From Colius striatus (Eukaryota > Chordata > Aves > Coliiformes > Coliidae), in NCBI RefSeq assembly GCF_028858725.1, contig NC_084761.1, forward strand, positions 19,994,501-20,058,500: a DNA stretch of 64,000 nucleotides, written 5' to 3'. The translations under genes and the position numbers were made by a program. Below are positions 12,041-21,900 of this stretch, piece by piece (position 1 is the stretch's first letter; each line of letters begins with the position of its first letter). The notes below the pieces were generated by a model, which was given only the letters and a program-made list of their open reading frames with translations, was not told the DNA's origin and searched no databases.

Positions 12041-12124
12041 CTGCCTAAAATAGCCTTTACAGTGAGCTGGACCCAGGGTGCAGTGGGTTCCAAACATATT
12101 TGTCTGCCATCTTTCAGCATAGCT
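12041..12124 (-). CDS. Exon 3 of the non-ELR chemokine
   Basis: 84 nt between acceptor CTTGGCAG and donor GTAAGG, the same length as exon 3 at 17549-17632. It encodes [18 protein letters not shown] and then [10 protein letters not shown], giving the fourth cysteine and the C-terminal helix. It ends in phase 2. Confidence 0.9.
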
Positions 12125-14143
12125 CTGCCAAGAAGGAAATAAAGATGTTAGGACTATGTGGATGCCTCCCACTGTCCTGATGTTTTGAAATTTCTCTTAG
12201 CCAATTAAGTGGCTGGAGGACATAGTACCAACTTTGTTTATTAAACTTGTTTGATATTTTCCAGCTAGCATTTCTGAGGGAACCAGAGGCAAATGATTTT
12301 CCTATACTTTTTCAATACTCAAGCATTTGTCTTGTTAATGAATTATGTCAATGTAGGTGCTTATGATGCAATCTTTTTAACAAGCCTGATAAATGTTTTA
12401 TTTAGTTTCTGTTCTCTGTCTGGTCATAGTTTTGCAGATCTTTCAGGAACTTCATAATCTTGAACGCTTCTTTTTTTTAAATCGAGTCAGGCTAAAATTG
12501 CCAGTTACTAGTAAAGTGGAACTGGATGACACATGATGCTGCACAGAAGGTGTTATTGTACAAGTGTTATTTGCTTATGAAACCATAATGAAAGCATGAA
12601 TCCTGAAAGCTCTCTTTTGTTTACGGGAATGCATTGATGCAATTCATGTAAGTAGTTCCCGATGCAATTCTAAATGGAGCTTATGGTGTCTTTTACTTTG
12701 TACTCACATGGATTTTACAATCTAAGTTCCACACTCCTTGCACAGGAAAAGGGTTAATATGCAATTCTGACACAGGGAATAACTTGCCATGTTTCAAACT
12801 TTGACACATACAGACCAAGTTAATAGGAATTATCTGAATTCATATCAGTGGGATCAAGATTGTATCTTTGATTGATTCTTCATTGTCTAAATTATTATTT
12901 GTACCCTGAACGTGTTATGACAATCTAATTCTCTGCTCTGAAGATGATCATAATTAAGACATTACCTTAGAGAGGTTTTAACTATTGTCTGGAAGTAGCT
13001 TGTAACATCGGCAGAGAATCAGTTAATTCCTTCAGATAAAAGGCCTAATACCTTACACTTAGCATTCCACCTAAAGTAAATAAATAACTAGGGTGTGAAA
13101 TGCCAAGCCACTTCCTCCCACTGAAAGCAAAACTCTATTTTGAACAAGTGCTCACATGATCTCAACATTTTTGCAGTGAGGTCCTCTTTGGCTTAGTCTC
13201 ACACTCTGGATAGCCTTGGGAGGGATGAACTTGGAATGAGTGTTTATGCACAGGCACTGGAAGCCTTTTTCCTTTGTCTTCACTGAAGTTTTACCTGTAG
13301 AACAAAAATAAGTTATGTCTAGGCAAATGAGCAATCTCGTTCTTTGCTCCTGTGAAGCCAAGAGTATTCCCTTCTTTCAGCCTTATTCCTGTTACTCAGA
13401 CATTCTGATTTGCTCAGACTTTGAGGTAAGACTTTGAGATAAAATTAACTGCATCGTCACAGTGGCAGCAGTTCTATTTTCAGAGCTGCTGAGGTGCAGA
13501 TGCGTTTCAAGTTAAACTTACACCTCTCAGTGAAAATATGTTGATGTTTTCATAGTGCATTTGTGCCTGGCCAGATTCTACACCTAAATTGCATCACATG
13601 AGCAAAGTAGGTTAGCATCATGGATTATGTCCACATATTAATTATTAGTTTTTGCCATGACCATCTGCTTATATTCTTTATTCTTTTCTGCAAATTGCAT
13701 AATTCTTGCTTTGAGGAAGCAGTGTCATTGACCTGCCTACCAAGAATAAAAGTACAAACCGGAGGAAGTTGTCATTTTGAAACAGAGAGTTATATGGACT
13801 TGTTTAGAAAAAAGATCCTGTCTTAATTTAAACATTTCTTAAAAGATAGGGTTAGGTGAATAAACTCATTTCCTGACAGAAGCATATTTTACCCCCAGAA
13901 ATGGCCACAGCATCCTAACAGATGCAAATACAAATGATACTTTTTCTTTCTGAATGCCAGCTTACTGAAGATGCACATCTCTTGCAGAAAGTCTACGTTA
14001 ATGTAGCATAAGCTCACTTGCATTTGTATACGGATATTTATTTGTTGGTTATGTGATTTTTAAGAAATCATTGTCTTACCTTCTGACCCCACCAGTAAGA
14101 CCAGGCAGAGAACCAAAGCAGTGGCAAGAGATTTGCTATCCAT
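12041..14143 (-). CDS. Non-ELR CXC chemokine gene, exons 1-3 (last exon unresolved)
   Basis: A secreted CXC chemokine of the CXCL8 gene structure: exon 1 at 14080-14143 (64 nt), exon 2 at 13156-13294 (139 nt), exon 3 at 12041-12124 (84 nt), with all phases compatible. The signal peptide begins [19 protein letters not shown]. The core reads [20 protein letters not shown], then GPHCKNVE, then [16 protein letters not shown], so all four cysteines are kept. The ELR triplet is replaced by GFQ, the motif is CLC rather than CQC, and one residue is added before the motif. QCLC is also the arrangement in platelet factor 4 (CXCL4). Loss of ELR predicts loss of classic CXCR1/2 agonism. It may correspond to the extra avian gene called CXCLi3, which I cannot confirm. 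Confidence 0.88.
13156..13294 (-). CDS. Exon 2 of the non-ELR chemokine (GFQ-CLC)
   Basis: 139 nt between acceptor TTGTTCTACAG and donor GTGAGC, three bases longer than the 136-nt exon 2 of both neighbours. The frame is open and aligns with them from the first cysteine to HCKNVEI. The reading before the cysteine is [11 protein letters not shown]. Confidence 0.9.
14080..14143 (-). CDS. Exon 1 (signal peptide) of the non-ELR chemokine
   Basis: 64 nt from the ATG (complement of 14141-14143) to donor GAAG|GTAAGAC. It encodes a leucine/valine-rich signal peptide ending VGSE plus a split glycine codon, the same phase-1 border as its paralogues. Confidence 0.88.
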
Positions 14144-14202
14144 TGCAGTGCAGAAGGTTTCTTCTTGATAGATGTCCTGCTCTGGTTCTCTTTCCCATCA
14201 GA

Positions 14203-14209
14203 TTTTATA
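14203..14209 (-). promoter_or_regulatory. TATA box of the non-ELR chemokine
   Basis: TATAAAA on the minus strand, 60 nt upstream of the start codon. Further up, 14349-14358 reads GGGGAATTCT on the minus strand, one base off the kappa-B consensus. I see no AP-1 site. Confidence 0.55.
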
Positions 14210-14359
14210 ACAGAAAGGTGCACTCCCACCACCAAGGTGCTGGACAAGTGCGCTTCAGCACATGTGGGTTCTGTACTCACAGGTTTCCTAATCCATGAGA
14301 GGGTTGCATAAGAAATGCACATCTGAGCAGTCCCTTCAGCAGCACTTCAGAATTCCCCA

Positions 14360-16185
14360 ACTTACTTCTGCTGCAGTGGATTTATAATTACTGATTTAAT
14401 TGTGATTATTTTCCATCACTTTTTGTTTGCATTTCTTCATGTGATGTTAGTTTCAAGCAACAACTTGCACTTGCAAGAGCTTGCACTTGGAAATCAATAC
14501 AGCGTTACCAGATGTACCCCTAAGCCAAAATAAAGAGATTTTTTTTTTCCCCTTTCTGAGTGTAGAATTTCTGTTCAGAATTTCAAAATTCTGTTCTGAA
14601 TCTGGTATGACTCTAATGAAGTTATTTAATTAATGTCTTAGGAAAGCAAGACATAACTAGTTTCTATTATTCTCTGAAAGGATATTGCCATTCTATGTTT
14701 GGCTAAAAGGGATTTAGATGCTTAATTCTGTACTGAAAAGCTTCCCTAGTCATTGAACAAGAAATGATGAGCTTAAAATGTCTGAGGCATTATCATCTAA
14801 GTCACTTAAGCTGTTCTGAAAATTTTATTTGTTCTAAAGATGAAAAGAAAGTATCTGACAGTAAGAGCTGTAATAGATATGATTAAAATAAGCAGTTTGG
14901 AAGTTGCTTGGTTTTCTTTCTAACCTCATGTATCTAGAATAATCATGGGTGTTTAAAACAGAAGATAAACATGTCATAAGTGAAATCTCTCAAGTATTCA
15001 TCAGGAACTAGTTCCTAGAATGTGTGGCTTAGTCGTTGTGATATGACATTTTCTTATTTTTGTGAGGTGAACAGAAGGCAGTCTCAAGGAAAGAAACTGG
15101 ACCAAATTGTGATCTGACAAAATACATCATCCAGGTGAATTTCAGTAAAGTTAAGAAAACAATTGAGTTTTGAGAAAGAGGAACCTGCCAAATGAAAGCC
15201 TTGGTACTGAGTTCAGGGGAGATGGCAGTTAATCTTGATGGTATTTCTTGGATGGTATTTCTACAAACTAGATCTCTAAAAGAAGACAGCTTGTAAAAAT
15301 TGATCAGAAAACAGGAAGGTTTGATGGTGTTAGCCAAGTTTGAACAAAAACTGTCCTCTTGAGAACCTTTATTTCCTTCACATTCTGAGGATGGGGCCTA
15401 GCAGGCTGTGTAATGCCGTGCTGTGGGACAGGGGCAGGGGTGTGGATAGGGAGCAAAGTACAATTGGAATAGCTGTTATCTTCCACAACAGTTTGCTCAA
15501 ACAGCACCAGAAATTCCCTTTTTGTCTTGCAAAATGACCAAACACAAGCCATTTGTGCAGAGTATGAAGTGGTTCCTTGGTGGAAAAGACCAAAGCAAAA
15601 CAAACATTAAAATGTTTGCTCAACTTTCTCATATTCTGAAGTGTTTGCTACTTGTATTCCAACCATTCCTCTGTAAATCACTGTGTTACGAGCAGATGTG
15701 TGGCCTTACAACTGAAGCTTTGTTTCTTAGGATTTCTTCTGATGTTGTAGTCCTCCCACCTCACTAGAATTAGGGAGGATGCTCAGTGTCTTCCTTAGTG
15801 TTTATCTGGTTTCCCTGCTTATTTAAGTTAATGGAAAACCTTATTCGGTGCCAGATTCTCAGCTCATGTGCTGTCCCAACACCACCACTGCTACGGTCTT
15901 GGAATTTCTGTGACTAACCACTATTTGTTCATTATGTGCTATCTGTGAATTTTATCACTGAGTCTGGCAAGAAAAGAGGAAGAAAGTAGATAACTTTCAA
16001 AGTTCTTCCTATTGGAAACCATCTGCACTCACCACAGACAAGAATTTTCGTTGTAATTAGCTTCCCCCCCAACTCAGCTGCCACTTGCCCTTTTGAGAAC
16101 CCATGGTGTGATACAAAATGAAAGAAAATGCATCTACTTTTTCAAGTCTGTGTTTCAATAAGAAAATTAGTCACTCACAATATTG
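14360..16185. other. Intergenic, nothing recognised
   Basis: Spacer between the promoter of the middle chemokine and the polyadenylation site of the next gene upstream. Two overlapping frames near 15304-15632 have no splice context or family resemblance that I can see. Confidence 0.45.
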
Positions 16186-16199
16186 AAATGAAAACATTT

Positions 16200-16378
16200 C
16201 AACAAGCATTTATTAGGTACATAAACATAGATCTTTCACATAAACAAACAAATAAATATCAAAGATCAATGACACTCTTACGTGAAATTAAATAAATAAT
16301 CACAAGTAAGTAAGTAAGTAAATAAATAAATAAGGTAGAAATAAATTAAACCAAATATATAAATAAATAAAGTGTGGG
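16200..16378 (-). promoter_or_regulatory. AU-rich element in the 3' UTR of the K60-type chemokine
   Basis: On the minus strand this stretch is packed with ATTTA pentamers, several overlapping as ATTTATTTA, starting about 530 nt after the stop codon. Such class II AU-rich elements mediate rapid decay of CXCL8-type mRNAs through TTP/HuR-family proteins. On the plus strand it looks like a simple (TAAA)n/(TAAG)n repeat. The position and strand favour an mRNA element. Confidence 0.75.
16209..16214 (-). terminator. Polyadenylation signal of the K60-type chemokine
   Basis: AATAAA on the minus strand, directly after the AU-rich block and about 700 nt after the stop codon. Cleavage is expected near 16185-16200. 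It is the last such hexamer at the end of the AU-rich stretch. Confidence 0.65.
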
Positions 16379-16911
16379 GAGTGAGTGTCTAACCAGAAGA
16401 TGGTATTACAATACCTTGAAAATGATGGCATAAAACTTCATGTCTTAGAATTTGGTTCCTTAATTTTGCAAGCTCTCCTCTCACGGTCAGTATCCCACTG
16501 TGTGCCAGTGACCCAGGTACAGTTGATGCTACCTATTCAGGCTTTCCTGGAGAGAAGGAGTCACTGGACTTTTCTTAAACAGTTAACAAAATCGGAGGGT
16601 GTCATTTCATGAAAGCTCTGTTGGAAGGGCACTGCCAGCTTTGTCCAGCTTTGTTTAGTAAAAATGACTCAAGAATCATCTCCATCTCCCTTCACAAGAC
16701 ATTTTTTCTGCCAGCTTTTCTGATGTCAATGGTTTCTCTCCTACATAAAGAGAACTCTTTAAAAGACTTAAAGTGCTATTGTCGACTAACTACAAAATGC
16801 TGTTAGAAGTGTGAATGTAGGAGGCACAAGGAGTTGATCTGCCAGAAGCTGGATTAACATCTCTCCCATTTTTGCCTTCCTGGAAGGGTTAGGACTTTTT
16901 TCTTGTTTGTC

Positions 16912-16942
16912 CTAGGACACTGTGTCAGGTTTGGTGTTTGCC
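16912..16942 (-). CDS. IL8L1: Exon 4 (C-terminal tail) of the K60-type chemokine
   Basis: 31 coding nt after a strong polypyrimidine acceptor (repeated TTTC, then CTAG). It completes the lysine codon and adds ANTKPDTVS and a TAG stop (complement of 16912-16914). Short, poorly conserved last exons are usual for CXCL8 genes. Confidence 0.9.
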
Positions 16943-18737
16943 CTAGAAAGAAAGAAAGAAAATGGAAAAGGAGGCAATTAGAACTGTTCCACAGAAAAGG
17001 TATCATTTGCTGGAATCAGATGAAATCCACCACTAGGTTTTTTTAATCCACCACAGGGTCTGTGCTTGTGTGTTCAACCCCTTAGAAGCTGTTACTGAGC
17101 CTAAGGCACACTGGTAGTTTGTGACCTTTTCACAAGTCTCCATTAACTGTGGGCTTCCATAGTTTGATGTTTCATTTTACACCTCTTGGGCTTGATTTTT
17201 CACTCACTCCTCAAAATGCTATTAGTTTTGAAAAACTGACTGTTGCTTTCTACATTTGTAAGCAAGTGGAAGCTGCTTAGTTAATGCCTGGATTTCCTGA
17301 GCACCTGAGCTGCAGATTTCCATATGCTTGTGCCTTACAAGAGATGTAGCTAACATTTACATGGGGTGTGTGGCAGAGGAAGGGATTGAACCTCATGCTG
17401 TAACTAAAGCTCACAGCAATCATACTGTTTGTCCCAAGTAGTAAACACAAACAATAGTAACTACCTAAGGATATAGAGTTTTGGAACTCTTTACACTGTA
17501 TGTGTTTGCTAGCTCATTTAAAATACAGGTTGAGAAGAAATGACTCACTTGTCCAGGATTGCCTTGATGATCAGCTTCACCCAGGGAGCAGTGGGCTCCA
17601 GGCACACTTCTCTGCCATCTGTCAGGGTAGCTCTGCAACACAGAAAATAGGGAAGGGAAAAAGTTGACTTTGTGAATGCCAAGGCAAATTCCTTTTTCTC
17701 TCGTAACCTCATTCCAGGTGTACTCTTACATGTTCTCCTTTAAGCTGTCTCTGTTGAGGCTGTAGCCTAACATAAAGTTGGGGTATTTAAATGATTTTGT
17801 ATCTTCTCATATCTGTTTGTTTTTTTCCCCCCAGCTTTCTTTGTGTTCCTAATGTTGTTTAACCAAAAGGTTAACTCTTTCCATCTTGATTCAGAAACTG
17901 TACTGCCCAGCCCCTAGGAATTTTTTTACAGTAAGAGCCCTAGAATTGTGATCGGATCATTTGTGTTCTAATGGTAGGTTTTTCATTGACTTAATTAGAA
18001 ACATGATCATATTTTTGACCCAGCTGTTAAAATTTATACTTTGATCACTTGCTCGGCATGGCTCCATGAGCTAAATTCTCTTCTTAGTGAAAGAGAATAA
18101 CTTCTGGTGGAAGTTATTTGCTGTCTGATGGTTGCAAGTTTAGGTTTAAACGTTGCATGGGGTGCTTGAAAAGCAGGAATTGGCAAAAACAACATGCAAC
18201 TGATTACATGTAGTGTATCATTTGTAAGAGTAATGCGTGTTACTGTTCTGCATTCTGACTAGCTGTGCCCACTGGCTTCTTACATCTTTCAGAGAACAAT
18301 TACATCATCCTGTAGTGATGAAAAAATCTGTTTCCTTCTTATTAAGTAATCAAGTGGATTTTGCAAAAGCACTTACATGACTTCAACGTTCTTGCAGTGA
18401 GGTCCACTGGGGATGAGGTTCACATTATGAATGAACTTGGGATGGATGAACTTGGAATGTGTGCCTATGCACTGACACCGGAGTTCAACTGCCGAGCGTG
18501 GCAGGGCGTTGCCTGTATAACAAAAAGGAAAGAAAAAGGTGGACTGTTTCACTGCTTCTACAAGAGTCACCATAATTCCTTTAGCTTATGGTGTTAAAAC
18601 AGTTATTGGCTGCACTTTTAAGACAGCACAGCATTTGCACTAGTTAGGAGAACTTTAGCCAAGATTTCTTTACCTTGTATTCCAACCATGGTGATCAGGA
18701 GAAGAGTCAGGACAGCAGCCACAGCCTTGCCCATCAT
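16912..18737 (-). CDS. IL8L1: CXCL8-like ELR+ CXC chemokine (K60/CXCLi1 type), complete
   Basis: Complete four-exon secreted chemokine of 104 residues: exons 18674-18737 (64 nt), 18377-18512 (136), 17549-17632 (84) and 16912-16942 (31). All borders are GT-AG and phases match the CXCL8 gene plan. The signal peptide starts [19 protein letters not shown]. The mature chain has ELRCQC at about residues 31-36, GPHC at 58-61 and [14 protein letters not shown] at 74-87, followed by a C-terminal helix and the tail [12 protein letters not shown] predicts attraction of heterophils through CXCR1/2-type receptors. A second in-frame ATG follows the first. The MMGKAV start and [11 protein letters not shown] helix resemble, from memory, chicken K60 (CXCLi1). 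The family is certain; the orthologue is probable. An inducible promoter lies upstream and an AU-rich 3' UTR downstream. Confidence 0.95.
17549..17632 (-). CDS. IL8L1: Exon 3 of the K60-type chemokine
   Basis: 84 nt between acceptor TTCTGTGTTGCAG and donor GTGAGT. It encodes [18 protein letters not shown], then [10 protein letters not shown] with a split lysine codon. Provides the fourth cysteine and most of the C-terminal helix. Confidence 0.95.
18377..18512 (-). CDS. IL8L1: Exon 2 (ELR-CXC core) of the K60-type chemokine
   Basis: 136 nt between acceptor TTGTTATACAG and donor GTAAGT. It reads [16 protein letters not shown], then [11 protein letters not shown] and [11 protein letters not shown]. 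The KFIHPKFIH stretch is a near-repeat not seen in the two paralogues. Confidence 0.95.
18674..18737 (-). CDS. IL8L1: Exon 1 of the K60-type chemokine
   Basis: 64 nt from tandem ATG ATG (18737-18732) to donor ACAAG|GTAAAG. Encodes the signal peptide, ending in phase 1 within the glycine codon. The first ATG is chosen because the MMGK start is typical of this family. Confidence 0.94.
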
Positions 18738-18833
18738 GATACAAGAGTGTTTCTTCCTTGTGTACCCCGGCTCTGGTTCTGTAGCTGCAGCAGCCTCAGA
18801 GTGGCCTGTGCCTGTGCTCTGAGACCTGCGGTG

Positions 18834-18841
18834 CTTATATA
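18834..18841 (-). promoter_or_regulatory. TATA box of the K60-type chemokine
   Basis: TATATAAG on the minus strand, 97 nt upstream of the start codon, identical to the TATA element at 1435-1442. Confidence 0.8.
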
Positions 18842-18892
18842 CCACCTTGGCCTTCCCTGAACACTCTGCCGTCATGGGTGGGTCATACCACT

Positions 18893-18901
18893 GGAAACTC
18901 C
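18893..18901 (-). promoter_or_regulatory. NF-kappa-B-like site
   Basis: GGAGTTTCC on the minus strand, 52 nt upstream of the TATA box. It matches the kappa-B core except for the leading G. The spacing to TATA nearly equals that at 1491-1500. Confidence 0.6.
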
Positions 18902-18926
18902 AAACCTGTAAGATGCTACTGTGAGC

Positions 18927-18933
18927 TGAGTCA
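18927..18933 (-). promoter_or_regulatory. AP-1 site
   Basis: Perfect TGACTCA on the minus strand, 25 nt beyond the kappa-B-like site, repeating the promoter order of the 1264-1324 gene. Confidence 0.65.
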
Positions 18934-18939
18934 CAGGTG

Positions 18940-21900
18940 AGTGGGTAAACCCCTTTCCCTAGATTACCACAAAATTTCTTTTCATTAACAGAAAACACTT
19001 TATTAGTTAAAGAAATGTGAAAACAGAGAATATGTACAAAATTGTCCTGTACTTAGCTTTGTGGAATCTATAGGGGTTTTGTAATACTCTATTTGTTGTC
19101 ATTATTTTCTTCTCTACCTTACTACTGTTGATGTTATTATTATGTTACCAGAAATGTTCAATCATTTTTATTAACAACAGAAAATATAATACTAAAACAC
19201 AAGTGGACTCTTTAGGGGTTTAACATGAAGGAATTCCATTATTGTCTTCTGCCAGATAATGGAGACAGTCAACATAGGACCAGATATGAATGAATATAGG
19301 TTTATTATTCTCTGACTCATCATAAAGGACACAGAGATTTATGTATGCCAGATTATACACTAGTGTGTATACTATATATTACAGATACATATTACTGTAT
19401 AGATCAGTGTCTGTAGTTTTACACAAGGTTGTAAATACCTTAGAGGATGTGTTCTCCATAGTAGCCTAGTAAGATGTGTAGATATGAAATTAAGCATGTG
19501 TTTTTCCTGTAAATTTTCAGCTTGCAGTGAACATAGCTGGATTAGCTAATGCAAGCACATAAGCATTTGATTACAGTCCTTCTGTGCCAAACCAGAGATC
19601 TGCTTAGCGAATATTCTATTTTCAGCCATGGCCATCAGCAGATGCTGAGGAATACGTAAGAAAAGATCAAGTGTGTTTGAGACTTATCCCTATCAGTCTT
19701 CCCACTCTGAGCCTACTTTCACTTGATGCCTTCTGATTCTCTTATGGGAAAATAAGAAGTAGATATTGATCCTTATTCCTGATTTCCACTCCCTTCATAA
19801 TTCTGTAGACCTTTATGACATCTCCAGGTTGACCTCTTTTTAGCACATGTTATCCTATTGCAAGATGGTGGAATAGACTTGGTTGTTAATTCCTATATCT
19901 GCACTTTTTATTTTTCCTTAACACATTATTTCCATGCACAGCAATCTGTTCATAAAAATGCAAACTAGAGTATCAATAGAAATGTGTTCTGGCTGGCATA
20001 CCAGGCAAAAATGGAAATATGAATTGCCCTGCCTGAAGAATATAGACTTCTTTTCTAAATAAATACAAAAATCTCTTCTTTGTCTTTAACTTCATTGATG
20101 TTTTCCATTAAGTCAAAGATAAAATTTTCACTTCTGTGCTGTGCATGCAATGAGGGTGTTACCCTTTATCTTCTTTGCATAAAACATCTAGCCTGTTGTG
20201 TTTTAAGCAAGCATTATTTCTGCTTTCTTGATACAGACGGATAAGGTGCTTGTGGCTCCAGTACGTTACTACTCAAATATGAAGAAAGGGCTTAGGTGTC
20301 TTACATATATCATGCATGACATAATGATTACCATATAACAAACCTTGATATGGAGCAATGGGAAAAACTGAGCAGAGTTCTGGACCCTATGTTTTTGCTT
20401 GTAATTTAAGAGATAGTAAGCAGACGACTTGGCCTGCAAAAAACCCACAGTCAACAAAGATAAAATTCCTTTTGTGGTTACAGAGAGAAGTCAGGAAAGA
20501 TGAACCGTAAATGAGAAGATCACATGTTTTATTGTAAACTCTTGTGATCTGAGCTGAGGAGCTGCTGTTTCATTTACAAGGACCTAATTTTGGTGATGTG
20601 AAGCAGGTGAATTAAAAGCCGCTGAATTTCTAATGTCTGATCTCTAACTGAAGATAATAATTCCTAAGCCTAAAGTATGGGTATTATAAACAATATCTGG
20701 TACCCTCCATTTTTTTGTCATAAAAAATGTTCAACTTTTGACATTGATGTGTGATATAGAAGTCCCTGTCCAAATCACATGGCAAACTGGTACATGCTAG
20801 ATGAGTTCAAATCAAGCTGTAGATGCTATTGCAGGCAAAAAAATAGCTAATTCAGGCTTCCACATCAGTTAAGCTATGGCATAGCAAAGAATAAGGGCAA
20901 GAGTAAGGTACCTGAGTGAAAAAATTGGAGTTTCTCAGATCATTTTCTTTATGCTTCTCTCCAGCTTTCCCTGACTTGTGAATGGCCTGGAATTTTAAAT
21001 TTCCTTATGCTCCTATGAGCAGTGGGGAATTTCTTTCCCCTGCAGAACCTCTTGCACTGCTCTGTCCTCATCTCCTTCAGTGTTTGCTCACTGGTATCTT
21101 TAGAAGTCCTCCCTCATGCTGGGATTTTAGAGCCAAACATGTAATAGTTCATTTAGAAACAGATGAGCAGCTGAGTCAGAGAATGTGACAACTCCTGTGG
21201 GGGTTTTTCGTGAAGAGTATTAGGTTCAGCAAGAGAAGGTCGTCCTGACTGAGCTTTAGATTTCCTTCAGGCAAATTCTTCCTCTTATTTTCGTATACTC
21301 CTATGACCCTGTATGCAAAACCTATGCATACTTTTGATCTGCAAAGGGAAATTTCCCAACTTCTTTGCATTTTCTTCTGGCAGTCTGAGTCTTTAGTGTA
21401 TTTGGTGGTGAAACAAACTCTACTATGTATGTTACCTTGAAGCAGCTTGACTGAATTGAGAGGCCCAAACAGAGAACATACTTACAATTACAAATACCAT
21501 CAGTGTATCTCTTTCCCCCTTATTTCTTAATTAGATGGCAAAAAAAACCCACCAAACCCAAGATTTGAAGTTTGCCAGCTCTCACACTGAAGGACTTTTA
21601 TTTGAAAGATGTAGAACATACAACTGTAAATAAAGATGCCATGAGATACATGGTTAGTACCTGTCTTCTCACTGAGCTTCAGCAGTATCCAAGTCAGCCC
21701 TCTGTGGAAAAATTTTCTTTTTCTTAGTTCTTACACAGTTCTGAAAGCCTAACTCATTTTGATGAGCCCTTCTTCTCAGGAAAGGCTCACTGAAATTTGT
21801 GCAATTGTCTCTGCCCTTCTTCTGGAGCTTTTTGTGCTTGATATTTGCCCCCATTAAGAAGAATGGAAATTGGATTCATGTGTTTCTAGAAGTGCTGGGC

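Noticed and set aside
16300-16375. Tetranucleotide microsatellite
   Set aside because: Reported as an AU-rich 3' UTR element instead, because strand, position after the stop codon and adjacent AATAAA all fit an mRNA element.
18361-18597. Plus-strand 78-codon frame
   Set aside because: Antisense shadow of chemokine exon 2.
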